From a bacterium UBP2_UBA5202 (GTDB lineage: Bacteria > Edwardsbacteria > AC1 > EtOH8), in the NCBI GenBank assembly GCA_002412795.1, contig DHVS01000024.1, positions 1 to 17,777 on the forward strand: DNA of 17,777 nucleotides, read 5' to 3'. The stretch's first letter is position 1; each line of letters starts with the position of its first letter. A model generated the notes under the pieces. That model had not been told where the DNA came from, did no database searches, and saw only the letters and a list, made by a program, of their open reading frames with translations. Position numbers and translations under genes: made by a program. Below, one piece after another: positions 1 to 7,400 of this stretch.

Positions 1-359
1 TTCTGCTGCGGGGCATCGAGAAGGCTGATTTGGAGCGGGGCATGGTGCTGGCGGCCCCCAAGACCATCACTCCCCACCAGAAGTTCAAGGGCGAGGTCTA
101 CGTGCTGACCAAGGAAGAGGGCGGACGGCACACCCCGTTCTTCACCGGATACCGTCCCCAGTTCTTCTTCAGGACCACCGACGTCACCGGGAACCTGTCG
201 CTGCCCAAGGGGGTGGAGATGATCATGCCGGGCGACAACGTGACCATTGAGGGCGAGCTGCTGACGCCGATCGCCATGGAGAAGGGGCTGAAGTTCGCCA
301 TCCGCGAGGGCGGCCGGACCGTGGGCTCCGGAACCGTCACCGAGATCCTGCCCGACTAA
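1..359 (+). CDS. tuf: Elongation factor Tu, C-terminal part (first tuf copy, 5' end outside window)
   Basis: EF-Tu is the GTPase that delivers aminoacyl-tRNA to the ribosomal A site. Only the last 118 residues are present, reading from base 3 and ending at TAA 357-359. They cover the end of domain 2 and domain 3: LLRGIEKADLERGMVLAAP, then the domain 3 stretch GRHTPFFTGYRPQFFFRTTDVTG, the PGDNV turn, and the terminal FAIREGGRTVGSGTVTEI segment, all typical of bacterial EF-Tu. No frameshift is seen. A second tuf begins at 17476, so the genome has two copies (tufA/tufB style) bracketing this cluster. Adjacency to rpmG, tRNA-Trp, secE and nusG is the usual setting of one of the two copies. The ATG at 42 and TTG at 30 are internal and are not real starts. 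Confidence 0.97.
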   Translation, partial: LLRGIEKADLERGMVLAAPKTITPHQKFKGEVYVLTKEEGGRHTPFFTGYRPQFFFRTTDVTGNLSLPKGVEMIMPGDNVTIEGELLTPIAMEKGLKFAIREGGRTVGSGTVTEILPD

Positions 360-451
360 TTACAGGCATCAATAAGGAAACCAGGAGAACAGGAAAGATT
401 CGTGGGTTCATGGATTCCTAATAAAAAATACTTTATGTAATAGGTTATAAA

Positions 452-601
452 ATGCGAGAAATAGTCACCATTGCCTGCGTGCCCTGCAAGCGCCGGAATT
501 ACACCACCACCAAGAACAAGCGCAAGCATCCGGACCGGGCCGAGTTCAAGAAATACTGCCGTTTTTGCAAAAAGCATACTGCCCACAAGGAGACCAAGTA
601 A
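452..601 (+). CDS. rpmG: 50S ribosomal protein L33
   Basis: A 49-codon ORF from ATG 452 to TAA 599-601. L33 is a small protein of the large ribosomal subunit near the E site. The sequence starts MREIVTIACVPCKRRNYTTT and ends YCRFCKKHTAHKETK. Four cysteines in two CxxC pairs (C9, C12, C36, C39) form a zinc ribbon, so this is the zinc-binding (C+) form. Length and motifs match the family (about 49-55 aa). The Shine-Dalgarno signal is weak: AGGT at 442-445, six bases before the start. It lies 92 bp after tuf and 21 bp before tRNA-Trp and is probably co-transcribed with both. The 92-bp gap before it shows no clear promoter or terminator. Confidence 0.95.
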   Translation: MREIVTIACVPCKRRNYTTTKNKRKHPDRAEFKKYCRFCKKHTAHKETK

Positions 602-622
602 TTCCCTTAAAGATTTTGGTAT

Positions 623-699
623 AGGCCAGTAGCTCCAATTGGTAGAGCGCCGGTCTCCAAAACCGGATGCTGGGGGTTCAAGTCCCTCCTGGCCTGCCA
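623..699 (+). tRNA. trnW: tRNA-Trp (anticodon CCA)
   Basis: Full cloverleaf of 77 nt. The acceptor arms AGGCCAG (623-629) and CTGGCCT (689-695) pair perfectly, followed by discriminator G and an encoded CCA (697-699). The D stem is GCTC/GAGC, and the anticodon stem CCGGT/ACCGG encloses the loop CTCCAAA with anticodon CCA. The T arm is GGGGG-TTCAAGT-CCCTC with one G-U pair. Its place between rpmG and secE is the common location of tRNA-Trp in bacteria. Its last 20 bases are nearly repeated at 837-856 (see findings). Confidence 0.97.
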
Positions 700-856
700 T
701 AAAAAAGGGCGGGATTAAAATAAAGAGGGTTCTCCGCCGGCAGCCGCTAAAAAATCCAAGCGACGGCGGACGCCGTCGGCCATAGCCGGTAATTTATAGT
801 AGCGCCTATGGCGTCGGACGATCCGCCTTTGGCGGAAAGTCCCTCCTGGCCCGCCA
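680..856 (+). repeat. 20-bp direct repeat of the tRNA-Trp 3' end flanking a palindrome-rich insert
   Basis: AAGTCCCTCCTGGCCTGCCA at 680-699 (tRNA T arm to CCA) recurs at 837-856 with one change, T to C: 19 of 20 identical. Between the copies lie 137 bp rich in hairpins: TCCGCCG (732-738) with CGGCGGA, GACGGCG with CGCCGTC, GCCATAG (779-785) with CTATGGC (806-812), and TCCGCC-TTT-GGCGGA ending at 836. There is no ORF in it. The arrangement resembles a small non-autonomous element bounded by a duplicated tRNA end, or the decayed remains of a second tRNA copy. Which of the two cannot be decided from this window. Confidence 0.75.
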
Positions 857-963
857 CCAAAGAACCATGTTTCAAGGGCTTCAGGGACCGAAAAGGCAAG
901 ACATAACGGCGCCGGATCCGGCATCCATAAATCCCCGGAAAAACCGGGACAGGAGCATCAGAC

Positions 964-1149
964 ATGTTCAAAAAAATATTGCAGTTTGTCATTGACACCA
1001 AGGCCGAGTTTACCAAGGTCAGCTGGCCCAGCCGCGAGGAACTGTTCCAGTCCACCATGGTGGTAATCGTGGTTTCGTTGGTGGTCACGGTCTTCATCGC
1101 CACAGTTGACCAGATCCTTAACCGGGTGATCACCCTGATCCTCGGCTGA
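964..1149 (+). CDS. secE: Preprotein translocase subunit SecE
   Basis: SecE is the small clamp subunit of the SecYEG channel in the inner membrane. The protein has 61 aa, the short single-span form usual outside the Enterobacteria. An amphipathic N-terminal helix carries the conserved motif AEFTKVSWPSREEL (residues about 14-27), followed by one hydrophobic membrane segment at about 31-58 (STMVVIVVSLVVTVFIATV). The Shine-Dalgarno AGGAG at 951-955 supports ATG 964. A small hairpin, CCCGG-AAAAA-CCGGG (934-948), lies just before it. nusG follows 28 bp downstream, the near-universal secE-nusG pair. Confidence 0.96.
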   Translation: MFKKILQFVIDTKAEFTKVSWPSREELFQSTMVVIVVSLVVTVFIATVDQILNRVITLILG

Positions 1150-1177
1150 TCCAATTATAAAGGCATAAGCACCAAAA

Positions 1178-1702
1178 ATGCGTTGGTACGTAATTCACAC
1201 ATATTCCGGTCACGAGAACCGGGTCAAGTCTGCCCTGGAGTCGTCGGCCCAAAGGCTGGGGCTGCAGGACAAGCTGGGCCGGGTGCTTATACCCACCGAG
1301 GAAATAACCGAGATCAAGCACGGCAAGCGCAAGACCACCGCCAAGCAGCTGTATCCCAGCTATCTGATGGTGGAGATGGACCTGACCGACGACGTCTGGA
1401 ACGTGGTGTCCTCCACCCCCGGTGTCACCAGCTTCCTGGGATCGCGCCGCAAACCGCAGGCCATGAGAAACTCCGAGGCCGCCCGGCTGTTGGCCCGGAT
1501 AGACGGAACCAAGGCGGCGGGCCCGGCCGACATTCCCTTTAAAACCGGCGATTCGGTGAAGATAGTGGACGGGCCCTTTGCCAACTTCACCGGGATCATC
1601 AACGAAGTGGACAAGCAGCACGGCAAGGTCAAGGTAATGGTCACCATCTTCGGACGGACCACCCCGGTGGAACTGGATTTCATACAGATCAACGAGATAT
1701 AA
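1178..1702 (+). CDS. nusG: Transcription termination/antitermination factor NusG
   Basis: NusG binds RNA polymerase, suppresses pausing and links it to Rho or to ribosomal S10. The protein has 174 aa. The N-terminal NGN domain starts MRWYVIHTYSGHENRVKSAL, includes the YPSYLMVEMDL core (residues about 60-73) and ends near 100. A linker leads to the C-terminal KOW domain: FKTGDSVKIVDGPFANFTG, then GKVKVMVTIFGRTTPVELDF. There is no insertion between the domains. The ribosome-binding site is poor (AAAGG at 1159-1163, about 14 bases from ATG), so translation may depend on upstream secE. A 93-bp gap with a hairpin, GTTCCC-TTTTAT-GGGAAC (1719-1736), separates it from rplK. Confidence 0.97.
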   Translation: MRWYVIHTYSGHENRVKSALESSAQRLGLQDKLGRVLIPTEEITEIKHGKRKTTAKQLYPSYLMVEMDLTDDVWNVVSSTPGVTSFLGSRRKPQAMRNSEAARLLARIDGTKAAGPADIPFKTGDSVKIVDGPFANFTGIINEVDKQHGKVKVMVTIFGRTTPVELDFIQINEI

Positions 1703-1795
1703 CCATAGGCGCCCCGGCGTTCCCTTTTATGGGAACACAGCTTCTGCCCGGACGTCAGTATTTTAAGTATTTTTAAAAAAGAGAGATAAACCCTT

Positions 1796-2221
1796 ATGGC
1801 AAAAATAGTGACCGCCCTGGTAAAACTGCAGATCCCGGCCGGGCAGGCCAACCCTGCGCCCCCGGTGGGCCCGGCCTTGGGCCAGCACGGGGCCAACATC
1901 CCGGAATTCTGCAAGCAGTTCAACGCCCGGACCCAGGGCCAGGACGGGCTGATCATTCCCTGCCTGATCACCATCTACAAGGACCGGAGCTTCAGCTTCA
2001 TCCTGAAGACCCCGCCGGCCGCGGTGCTGCTGAAGAAGGCGGCCGGGCTGGCCAAGGGTTCGGGCGTGCCCAACCGCAACAAGGTGGGCAAGGTCACCGA
2101 GGCCCAGGTGAAGGAGATCGCCCAGAAGAAAATGGTGGACCTGAACGCCGCTTCGGTGGAAGCCGCCATGAGACTGGTCAAAGGAACCGCCCGCAGCATG
2201 GGCATTGATATTTCCGGATAG
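1796..2221 (+). CDS. rplK: 50S ribosomal protein L11
   Basis: L11 binds the GTPase-associated region of 23S rRNA at the base of the stalk and is needed for factor-dependent GTP hydrolysis and RelA activation. At 141 aa it has the standard length. The N-terminal domain shows the proline-rich PPVGPALGQHGANI motif (residues about 21-34). The C-terminal RNA-binding domain shows FSFILKTPPAAVLLKKAAG and ends in the conserved helix ARSMGIDI. The ribosome site is a purine run, GAGAGA, around 1781-1786. It opens the rplK-rplA-rplJ-rplL group, but a 182-bp gap separates it from rplA, which is unusually long. Confidence 0.97.
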   Translation: MAKIVTALVKLQIPAGQANPAPPVGPALGQHGANIPEFCKQFNARTQGQDGLIIPCLITIYKDRSFSFILKTPPAAVLLKKAAGLAKGSGVPNRNKVGKVTEAQVKEIAQKKMVDLNAASVEAAMRLVKGTARSMGIDISG

Positions 2222-2244
2222 ATACTTTTTAAACAGGGCATATA

Positions 2245-2290
2245 TAAATATAACGCTGGGAGGCGAACCACCTTGGTAAATGGGAAATTT
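2245..2290 (+). promoter_or_regulatory. Candidate L1-binding leader motif before rplA
   Basis: The stretch CGCTGGGAGGCGAACCACC, then TTGGTAAAT, starting near 2254, resembles the L1 site of 23S rRNA, where a TGGGAG strand faces a (G)AAATACCACC strand. Similar TGGGAGG...ACCAC leaders occur between rplK and rplA in other bacteria. L1 is known to repress its own mRNA by binding such mimics. A clean two-stranded fold could not be drawn by eye, so this is only a candidate. Confidence 0.3.
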
Positions 2291-2361
2291 GAAAAATGGG
2301 AAATCGGGGTCTTCAGGAGCCATAGTCAGGATTCGCAAGTTTTCAAATAACAAATTCCCAT
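2280..2361 (+). repeat. Imperfect inverted repeat in the rplK-rplA gap
   Basis: ATGGGAA (2280-2286) pairs with TTCCCAT (2355-2361), and TTTGAAAA (2288-2295) pairs with TTTTCAAA (2340-2347), giving a two-part stem of 7 and 8 bp around a 44-base centre. The left arm is partly duplicated: ATGGGAAAT occurs at 2280 and again at 2296, so alternative pairings exist. The repeat may be a leader structure or a remnant of a small inserted element. It explains much of the long gap and carries no convincing gene. Confidence 0.6.
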
Positions 2362-2403
2362 GCCCCAAGAAAAGGGCGCCGCTTAGAACCAGGAAGGAGG
2401 AAA

Positions 2404-3105
2404 ATGGACCGAGGGAAAAAGTACAATCTGGCAGCCCAGAAAGCAGACCCCAACAAGACCTACACCGTGGCCGAAGCGGTGGACACGGTAAAACAGATGG
2501 CTTATGCCAAGTTCGACGAGGCCTTTGAGGTTTCGATCAAAATGGAACTGGATCCCAAGAAGGCCGATCAGAACCTGCGGGGAACGGTGATCCTGCCCCA
2601 CGGCACCGGCAAGAAAATGAGAGTGCTGGTGTTTGCCAAGGGCGAAAAGGAAGCCGAAGCCACAGCGGCCGGGGCCGATTTCGCCGGCAGCGACGATCTG
2701 ATCAAGAAGGTCTCCGAGGGCTGGACCGATTTCGACGTGGCCATAGCCACTCCGGACATGATGAGCCAGGTGGGCCGGCTGGGCAAGATCCTGGGGGTGA
2801 GGGGGCTGATGCCCAACCCCAAGACCGGGACCGTGACCTTTGACCTGGCCAAGGCAGTCAGGGAAGCCAAGGCCGGAAAAATAGAATACCGGGTGGACAA
2901 GAATTCCAACCTCCATGTGGCGGTGGGAAAAAAGTCATTTGACAACACCAAACTGGTGGACAACATCAATACCCTGCTGTCCGAGGTGGTCAAAGCCCGG
3001 CCGTCATCGCTTAAGGGCACTTACATCAAGAGCATCTCCCTGTCTTCCACCATGAGCCCGGGTGTCAAGGTCGCCCTTACCGAACTGTCGGCTTTAGGAA
3101 AGTGA
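2404..3105 (+). CDS. rplA: 50S ribosomal protein L1
   Basis: L1 forms the mobile L1 stalk that guides deacylated tRNA from the E site, and in many bacteria represses its own operon. The protein has 233 aa, normal length. Recognisable blocks are RGKKYN at the start, FDEAFEVSIKMELDPKKADQ, the rRNA-contacting LRGTVILPHGTGK segment, VGRLGKILGVRGLMPNPKTGTV in the insert domain (about residues 122-143), and the C-terminal TYIKSISLSSTMSPGVKV. A strong Shine-Dalgarno AAGGAGG (2394-2400) sits only three bases before ATG. The start is supported by alignment of MDRGKKYN with the usual MAKRGKKY. rplJ starts 11 bp after the stop. Confidence 0.97.
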   Translation: MDRGKKYNLAAQKADPNKTYTVAEAVDTVKQMAYAKFDEAFEVSIKMELDPKKADQNLRGTVILPHGTGKKMRVLVFAKGEKEAEATAAGADFAGSDDLIKKVSEGWTDFDVAIATPDMMSQVGRLGKILGVRGLMPNPKTGTVTFDLAKAVREAKAGKIEYRVDKNSNLHVAVGKKSFDNTKLVDNINTLLSEVVKARPSSLKGTYIKSISLSSTMSPGVKVALTELSALGK

Positions 3106-3116
3106 GATAATTTAAA

Positions 3117-3641
3117 ATGCCAAAAACAGATAAAGAACAAAAGGTCCTGGAACTGACCGAGAAAATGAAGACCGCCAAGTCGGTCTATCTTACCGATTTT
3201 ACCGGTCTGAACGTTCCCCAGGCCACCGAACTGCGCAAAAAATTGCGGGAAGCCTCGGTGGAATACCGGGTGGCCAAAAACACCCTGGCCAAGCTGGCCG
3301 CCAAGAATGCCGGTTACGAGATGCTGGCCGACTACCTGACCGGCCCCACCGGGCTGGCTTTCGGACTGAAAGACGCCATCATCCCGGCCAAGATCCTGAC
3401 CGAGTTCGCCAAGGAGGGCAACAAGCCCACGGTCAAGATCGGCCTGATCGAGGGCAAGGTGGTCAGTCCCGGCGAAGTCAAACAACTGGCCCTGCTGCCT
3501 TCCCGGGAAGTGCTTCTCTCCATGGTGCTGGCCGGGCTACAGGCACCCATCTCCTCGTTTGTCGGGGTACTGGGCGGAGTGCTGCAGAAAATAGTGGGCA
3601 CGGTGGACGCCATCGCCAAGCAAAAGGAAGCCCAGTCATAA
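3117..3641 (+). CDS. rplJ: 50S ribosomal protein L10
   Basis: L10 anchors the L7/L12 dimers to the 23S rRNA stalk base. The protein has 174 aa. The N-terminal rRNA-binding domain shows the motif SVYLTDFTGLNVPQATELRK (residues about 22-41) and VEYRVAKNTLAKLA. The C-terminal helix, rich in small residues (SFVGVLGGVLQKIVGTVDAIAKQ), is the L12-binding tail. Only 11 bp separate it from rplA, and the Shine-Dalgarno is weak (GTGAG overlapping the rplA stop), so translation is probably coupled to rplA. There is no room upstream for the usual long L10 leader, so feedback control, if any, must use another site. Confidence 0.97.
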   Translation: MPKTDKEQKVLELTEKMKTAKSVYLTDFTGLNVPQATELRKKLREASVEYRVAKNTLAKLAAKNAGYEMLADYLTGPTGLAFGLKDAIIPAKILTEFAKEGNKPTVKIGLIEGKVVSPGEVKQLALLPSREVLLSMVLAGLQAPISSFVGVLGGVLQKIVGTVDAIAKQKEAQS

Positions 3642-3670
3642 AAACAGATTCCCTAAAAAAAACAATACCA

Positions 3671-3683
3671 CCGCCTATGGCGG
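3671..3683 (+). repeat. GC-rich hairpin in the rplJ-rplL gap
   Basis: CCGCC-TAT-GGCGG is a perfect 5-bp stem. Its core CGCCTATGGCG is the same 11-mer found at 803-813 beside the tRNA repeat. It sits in a 153-bp rplJ-rplL gap, about twice the usual length, which also has a further GGCGG near 3745 able to pair with the first CCGCC. This suggests a dispersed palindromic repeat rather than an operon-specific signal. Confidence 0.5.
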
Positions 3684-3794
3684 GGTGCCGCTCAACTGCG
3701 CTTATAAGTAATAGCAAGCATAAAAGCTTCGTCGCGTATACTACGGCGGCAAAACCGAAAATAAATTAAAGAGCAAATAAAGGAGCAAAAGGAA

Positions 3795-4169
3795 ATGTCG
3801 GACAAGAAACAAGTCGTAATGGAAGCCATCGAGCAGATGACAGTGCTGGAGCTGGCTGAACTGGTCAAGTCCCTGGAAGAAAAATTCGGCGTCAAGGCCG
3901 CCGCCCCGGTGGCCGCCGCCGCAGCCGGCGGAGCAGCCGCCGCCCCGGCCGAAGAGAAGACCTCTTTTGACGTGGTGCTGGTCTCCGGCGGAGACAAGAA
4001 GATCCAAGTGATCAAGGAAGTCCGCGGGATTACCAACCTGGGCCTGAAGGAAGCCAAGGACCTGGTGGAAAGCGCTCCCAAGCCGGTCAAAGAGGGCGTA
4101 TCCAAGGACGAAGCCCAGAAGATCAAGACCACCCTGGAAGCCGCCGGAGCCGTGGTGGAACTCAAGTAA
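3795..4169 (+). CDS. rplL: 50S ribosomal protein L7/L12
   Basis: L7/L12 forms the flexible stalk dimers that recruit and activate translational GTPases. The protein has 124 aa. The N-terminal dimerisation domain (about 1-33) includes MTVLELAELVKSLEEKFGV. An alanine-rich hinge (AAAPVAAAAAGGAAAAPAEE, about 35-54) follows, then the C-terminal factor-binding domain with KTSFDVVLVSGGDKKIQVIK and GLKEAKDLVE. The Shine-Dalgarno AAGGAG at 3780-3785, nine bases before ATG, is good and independent of rplJ, as expected for a protein made in several copies per ribosome. A 290-bp leader separates it from rpoB. Confidence 0.97.
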   Translation: MSDKKQVVMEAIEQMTVLELAELVKSLEEKFGVKAAAPVAAAAAGGAAAAPAEEKTSFDVVLVSGGDKKIQVIKEVRGITNLGLKEAKDLVESAPKPVKEGVSKDEAQKIKTTLEAAGAVVELK

Positions 4170-4212
4170 AAACCAGCATCCTTAAATAACATCCAGTGAA
4201 AACATAGCCAAA

Positions 4213-4242
4213 CTTTCTGCGGCAGTGGTTGCCGCAGGAAAG
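4213..4242 (+). promoter_or_regulatory. Strong hairpin downstream of rplL
   Basis: CTTTC-TGCGGCA-GTGGT-TGCCGCA-G-GAAAG folds into a 12-bp stem with one bulged G. No T-tract follows, so it is not a standard terminator. In E. coli the rplL-rpoB interval carries an RNase III processing hairpin, and this could be an equivalent or an mRNA-stabilising 3' end for rplL. Its 3' arm could also pair with the TGCGG repeats at 4275-4296. Confidence 0.6.
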
Positions 4243-4259
4243 ATATAGATCTTGAACGG

Positions 4260-4330
4260 CGTTTGAGGGGGCCATCTGCGGCTGCGGTGCTGCGGAAAAA
4301 TTTAAAGGCTCCGTCAAACGTTGCTTTTTT
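4260..4330 (+). terminator. rplL-rpoB attenuator 1 (terminator-like)
   Basis: CGTTTGA (4260-4266) pairs with TCAAACG (4314-4320). After one G-G mismatch, GGGGCC (4268-4273) pairs with GGCTCC (4307-4312). The 13-bp stem is followed directly by TTGCTTTTTT (4321-4330). The 33-nt loop holds three TGCGG repeats. An intrinsic terminator inside the operon, before rpoB, fits partial attenuation as known at this location in E. coli. Confidence 0.65.
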
Positions 4331-4386
4331 GGCGGCCGGGCATTGCTTTAACTATCAGACAAATGCAGCGGCCACCTGTTTTTTTG
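4331..4386 (+). terminator. rplL-rpoB attenuator 2 (terminator-like)
   Basis: GGCGGCC (4331-4337) pairs with GGCCACC (4370-4376) with one C-A mismatch. An inner stem GCATT (4340-4344) pairs with AATGC (4362-4366). The stem is followed by TGTTTTTTT (4377-4385). It lies immediately after attenuator 1, giving two tandem terminator-like structures. A further small stem, TCCGG/CCGGA with CCGAT/ATCGG as an alternative, lies at about 4394-4420. Confidence 0.55.
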
Positions 4387-4447
4387 TCCGCTGTCCGGGC
4401 CGATCCGGATCTGACATCGGTTATTTATTCCAGACACCCCTTTAATC

Positions 4448-4462
4448 AAGGAGGTTATTTTG
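4448..4462 (+). promoter_or_regulatory. Ribosome-binding site fixing the TTG start of rpoB
   Basis: AAGGAGGT at 4448-4455 lies five bases (from the last G) before TTG 4460. No ATG or GTG occurs at a matching place, and the next in-frame ATG would remove about 20 conserved residues. The near-perfect Shine-Dalgarno offsets the weak start codon. Confidence 0.85.
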
Positions 4463-7400
4463 AAACCGGTCAAAAGAAAAGATTATTCCAAAATAAAGTC
4501 GGGGATCCAGCTGCCCAACATGCTGGACATGCAGCTCAATTCCTACAAGGATTTTTTGCAGGAGCATCAGGCCCCGGAAAAACGCAAAAACGAAGGGCTG
4601 CAGTCGGTATTCAACGAGATATTCCCCATCGAGGACGCCCAGAACCGGATGGCGATGGATTTCATCTCCTACGGCCTGGGCAAACCCCGCTATTCCATCT
4701 CCGAATGCCACGACCGCGACATGACCTACGCTGCCCCGCTGAAGTCCATCCTCAGGCTTTCGCTTAAGGATCCCAGCGATCCCAAGGGCAAGCCCAAGGA
4801 AGTGGTGGAAAAGGAGGTCTTCCTGGGCGAAGTGCCGCTGATGACCGAGACCGGCACCTTCGTCATCAACGGGGCCGAGCGGGTGGTGGTCAGCCAGTTG
4901 CACCGGTCTCCCGGGGCCTTCTTCGCCGAAAAAAGCCATCCTTCGGGAAAAAGGATCTACACCGCCGAGATCATCCCCTACCGCGGTTCCTGGCTTAAGC
5001 TGACCCTGGATCCAAACGATCTGCTGTGGGTTTCCATCGACAAGCACCGCAAGTTCCACGCCACCCTGCTGCTGCGGGCGGTGGGCTATGCCACCAACAA
5101 GGCCCTGCTCTCCCTTTATCACCAGCCGGAGACCATCTCCCTGGCCGGGGAAAAGCAGGCCCTGGACCGATATCTCTTCAGCGACGTAAGCGCCCCCAAG
5201 ACCGGCGAAGTGCTGGCCGAGGCCGGGCACAAGATAACCCCCGAGATCCTGGCCACTCTCAAGCTGTCCAAGGTGGAAAAGGTGGAGGTGGTGGCCATCG
5301 ATCCGGTCAAGGACCCGGCCATCATCCCCCGCACCATGCTGGCCGACAACAACAAGGGCTCCAAGGAGGACGCCCTCTCCAAGATCTACAACATCCTTCA
5401 CCCCGGCGACGCCATCAACCCCGAGCTCTCCAAGGCGGTGATAGAAAAAATGTTTTTTGACCGCAAGCGTTACGACCTGAAGAAGGTGGGCCGCTACCAG
5501 CTGAACAAAAGGCTGGGCCAGGAGATCTCTACCGCCAATGTGCTGGGACCAAAGGATTTTGTGGAAGTGGTCCGCTATCTGCTGGCCTTAAGGATGAACC
5601 AGGGCGAAGTGGATGACATCGATCATCTGGGCAACCGCCGGATATTGAGGGTCGGCGAGCTGGTATCCAACCAGTTCTCGGCCGCGCTCTCCCGGATGGC
5701 CCGGATGACCAGGGAGCGGATGGCCATGTGGGACGGGCAGGTATCCATCACCCCCCAGGACCTGGTCAATTCCCGCATCATCTCCTCCACCGTCAACAGC
5801 TTTTTCAGCTCCTCCCAGCTCTCCCAGTTCCTGGACCAGCCAAACCCGCTGGCCGAGCTGCGGCACAAGCGGCGCCTTTCGGCGCTGGGACCGGGCGGCC
5901 TGACCCGGGAACGGGCCGGGTTCGAGGTCCGCGACGTGCATTACACCCACTACGGCCGGATGTGCCCCATCGAGACCCCGGAAGGGCCCAACATCGGGCT
6001 GATCGCATCCCTGGCCTGCTTTGCCCGGGTCAACGAACTGGGCTTTCTGGAAACCCCCTACCGTAAGCTCAAGAACGGCAAGCTGACCGGGGAGGTGGAC
6101 TACCTTTCGGCCAACGAGGAGGACCAGTATACCATCGCCCAGGCCAACACCCCGGTGGACGACGGCGGAAAGATCCTGGGAGAACGGGCCCTGAGCCGCT
6201 ATCGCGAGACCTTTCCCCGGGCCAAGGCGGGAGAGGTCCACTACATGGACGTTTCGCCCCAGCAGCTGGTGAGCCTCTCGGCCGCGTTGATCCCCTTCCT
6301 GGAGCATGACGACGCCAACCGGGCCTTGATGGGCTCCAACATGCAGTGCCAGGCGGTCCCCCTGCTTAAGCCCCAGTCGCCGGTGGTGGGCACCGGCCTG
6401 GAGGGCAAGGCGGCGGTGGACTCCGGAACCATGGTGCTCTGCAAGCGGGACGGGGTGGTGGAAAAGGTCACCGCCGACTGCGTCTTCATCCGGCCGGCCA
6501 AGACCGACATCGCCGAAGTGGACTTTTTAAAGAACAGCCAGTACGATGTGTACCATCTCACCAAATTCCGCCGCTCCAACCAGGACACCTGCCTTAACCA
6601 CAAGCCCATCGTCCGCGAGGGAGAGGCCGTCAAAAAAGGCGAGGTCATCGCCGACGGCTCATCCACCGAGGGGGGCGAGCTGGCCCTGGGCATCAACTGC
6701 CTGGTGGGCTTTTTGCCCTGGTCGGGCTTCAATTTCGAGGACGCCATCATCATCTCCGACAAGATGGTCCAGGACGACAAATTCACCTCGGTCCACATCG
6801 AGAATTTCGAGTGCTTTGTGCGGGACACCAAACGGGGGCCGGAGGAAGTGACCCGGGAGATCCCCAACGTGGGCGAGGAGGCGGTGAAGGACCTGGACGA
6901 GAACGGCATCATCCGCATCGGCGCCCGGGTGGAGGCCGGCGACATCCTGGTGGGCAAGGTGACCCCCAAGGGCGAGACCGAGCCCACCCCCGAGGAAAAA
7001 CTGCTTAGGGCCATCTTTGGCGACAAGGCCGGGGACTTCAAGGACACCTCGCTCAAGGCGCCTCCGGGCATGGACGGGATCGTCTGCGACGTCAAGGTCT
7101 TCTCCCGCAAGAGCCAGGACCGCAGGAGCAGCCAGGAGGAAAAACGCAAGATAGAAGAGATGCAGAAGGAGGCCCGGAAGCGTTCCGAACGGATCAAGAA
7201 CGAGCGCGATCGCCGGATCCGGGAACTGCTGCTGGACCAGCCCTGCAACCAAACCCTGAAGGACGGGGAAAAACTTCTGGCCCGCAAGGGGCAGCGCCTG
7301 TCGGAAGCGGTGCTGGATGAAATAAAATTTGAGAGGACCCCCCTGGAGGACCTGGCCCAGATCTGCGAAGACCCGGCTTTGGGAGCCAAGGCCGTCAAAC

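Noticed and set aside
356..700. Minus-strand ORF of 114 aa over rpmG and tRNA-Trp, starting MAGQEGLEPPASGFGDRRS
   Set aside because: It is the antisense of the tRNA, a well-known false gene pattern, and it overlaps rpmG.
777..856. A possible complete second tRNA
   Set aside because: Only the last 20 bases match tRNA-Trp. No acceptor arm complementary to CTGGCCC and no anticodon stem are present, so it is at most a remnant.
2280..2528. ORF of 82 aa in the rplK-rplA gap running into rplA
   Set aside because: It overlaps the start of rplA in another frame, has no family features, and its first part is the inverted repeat.
4263..4767. Two plus-strand ORFs in the rplL-rpoB leader
   Set aside because: They run through the attenuator stems and into rpoB in another frame, with no protein-like conservation or ribosome site.
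4442..5401. Long minus-strand ORFs opposite rpoB and rpoC (up to 389 aa, also 5588-6307, 6241-7614, 7409-8578 and 10016-11131)
   Set aside because: They are shadows created by GC-rich codon bias on the opposite strand of conserved genes.
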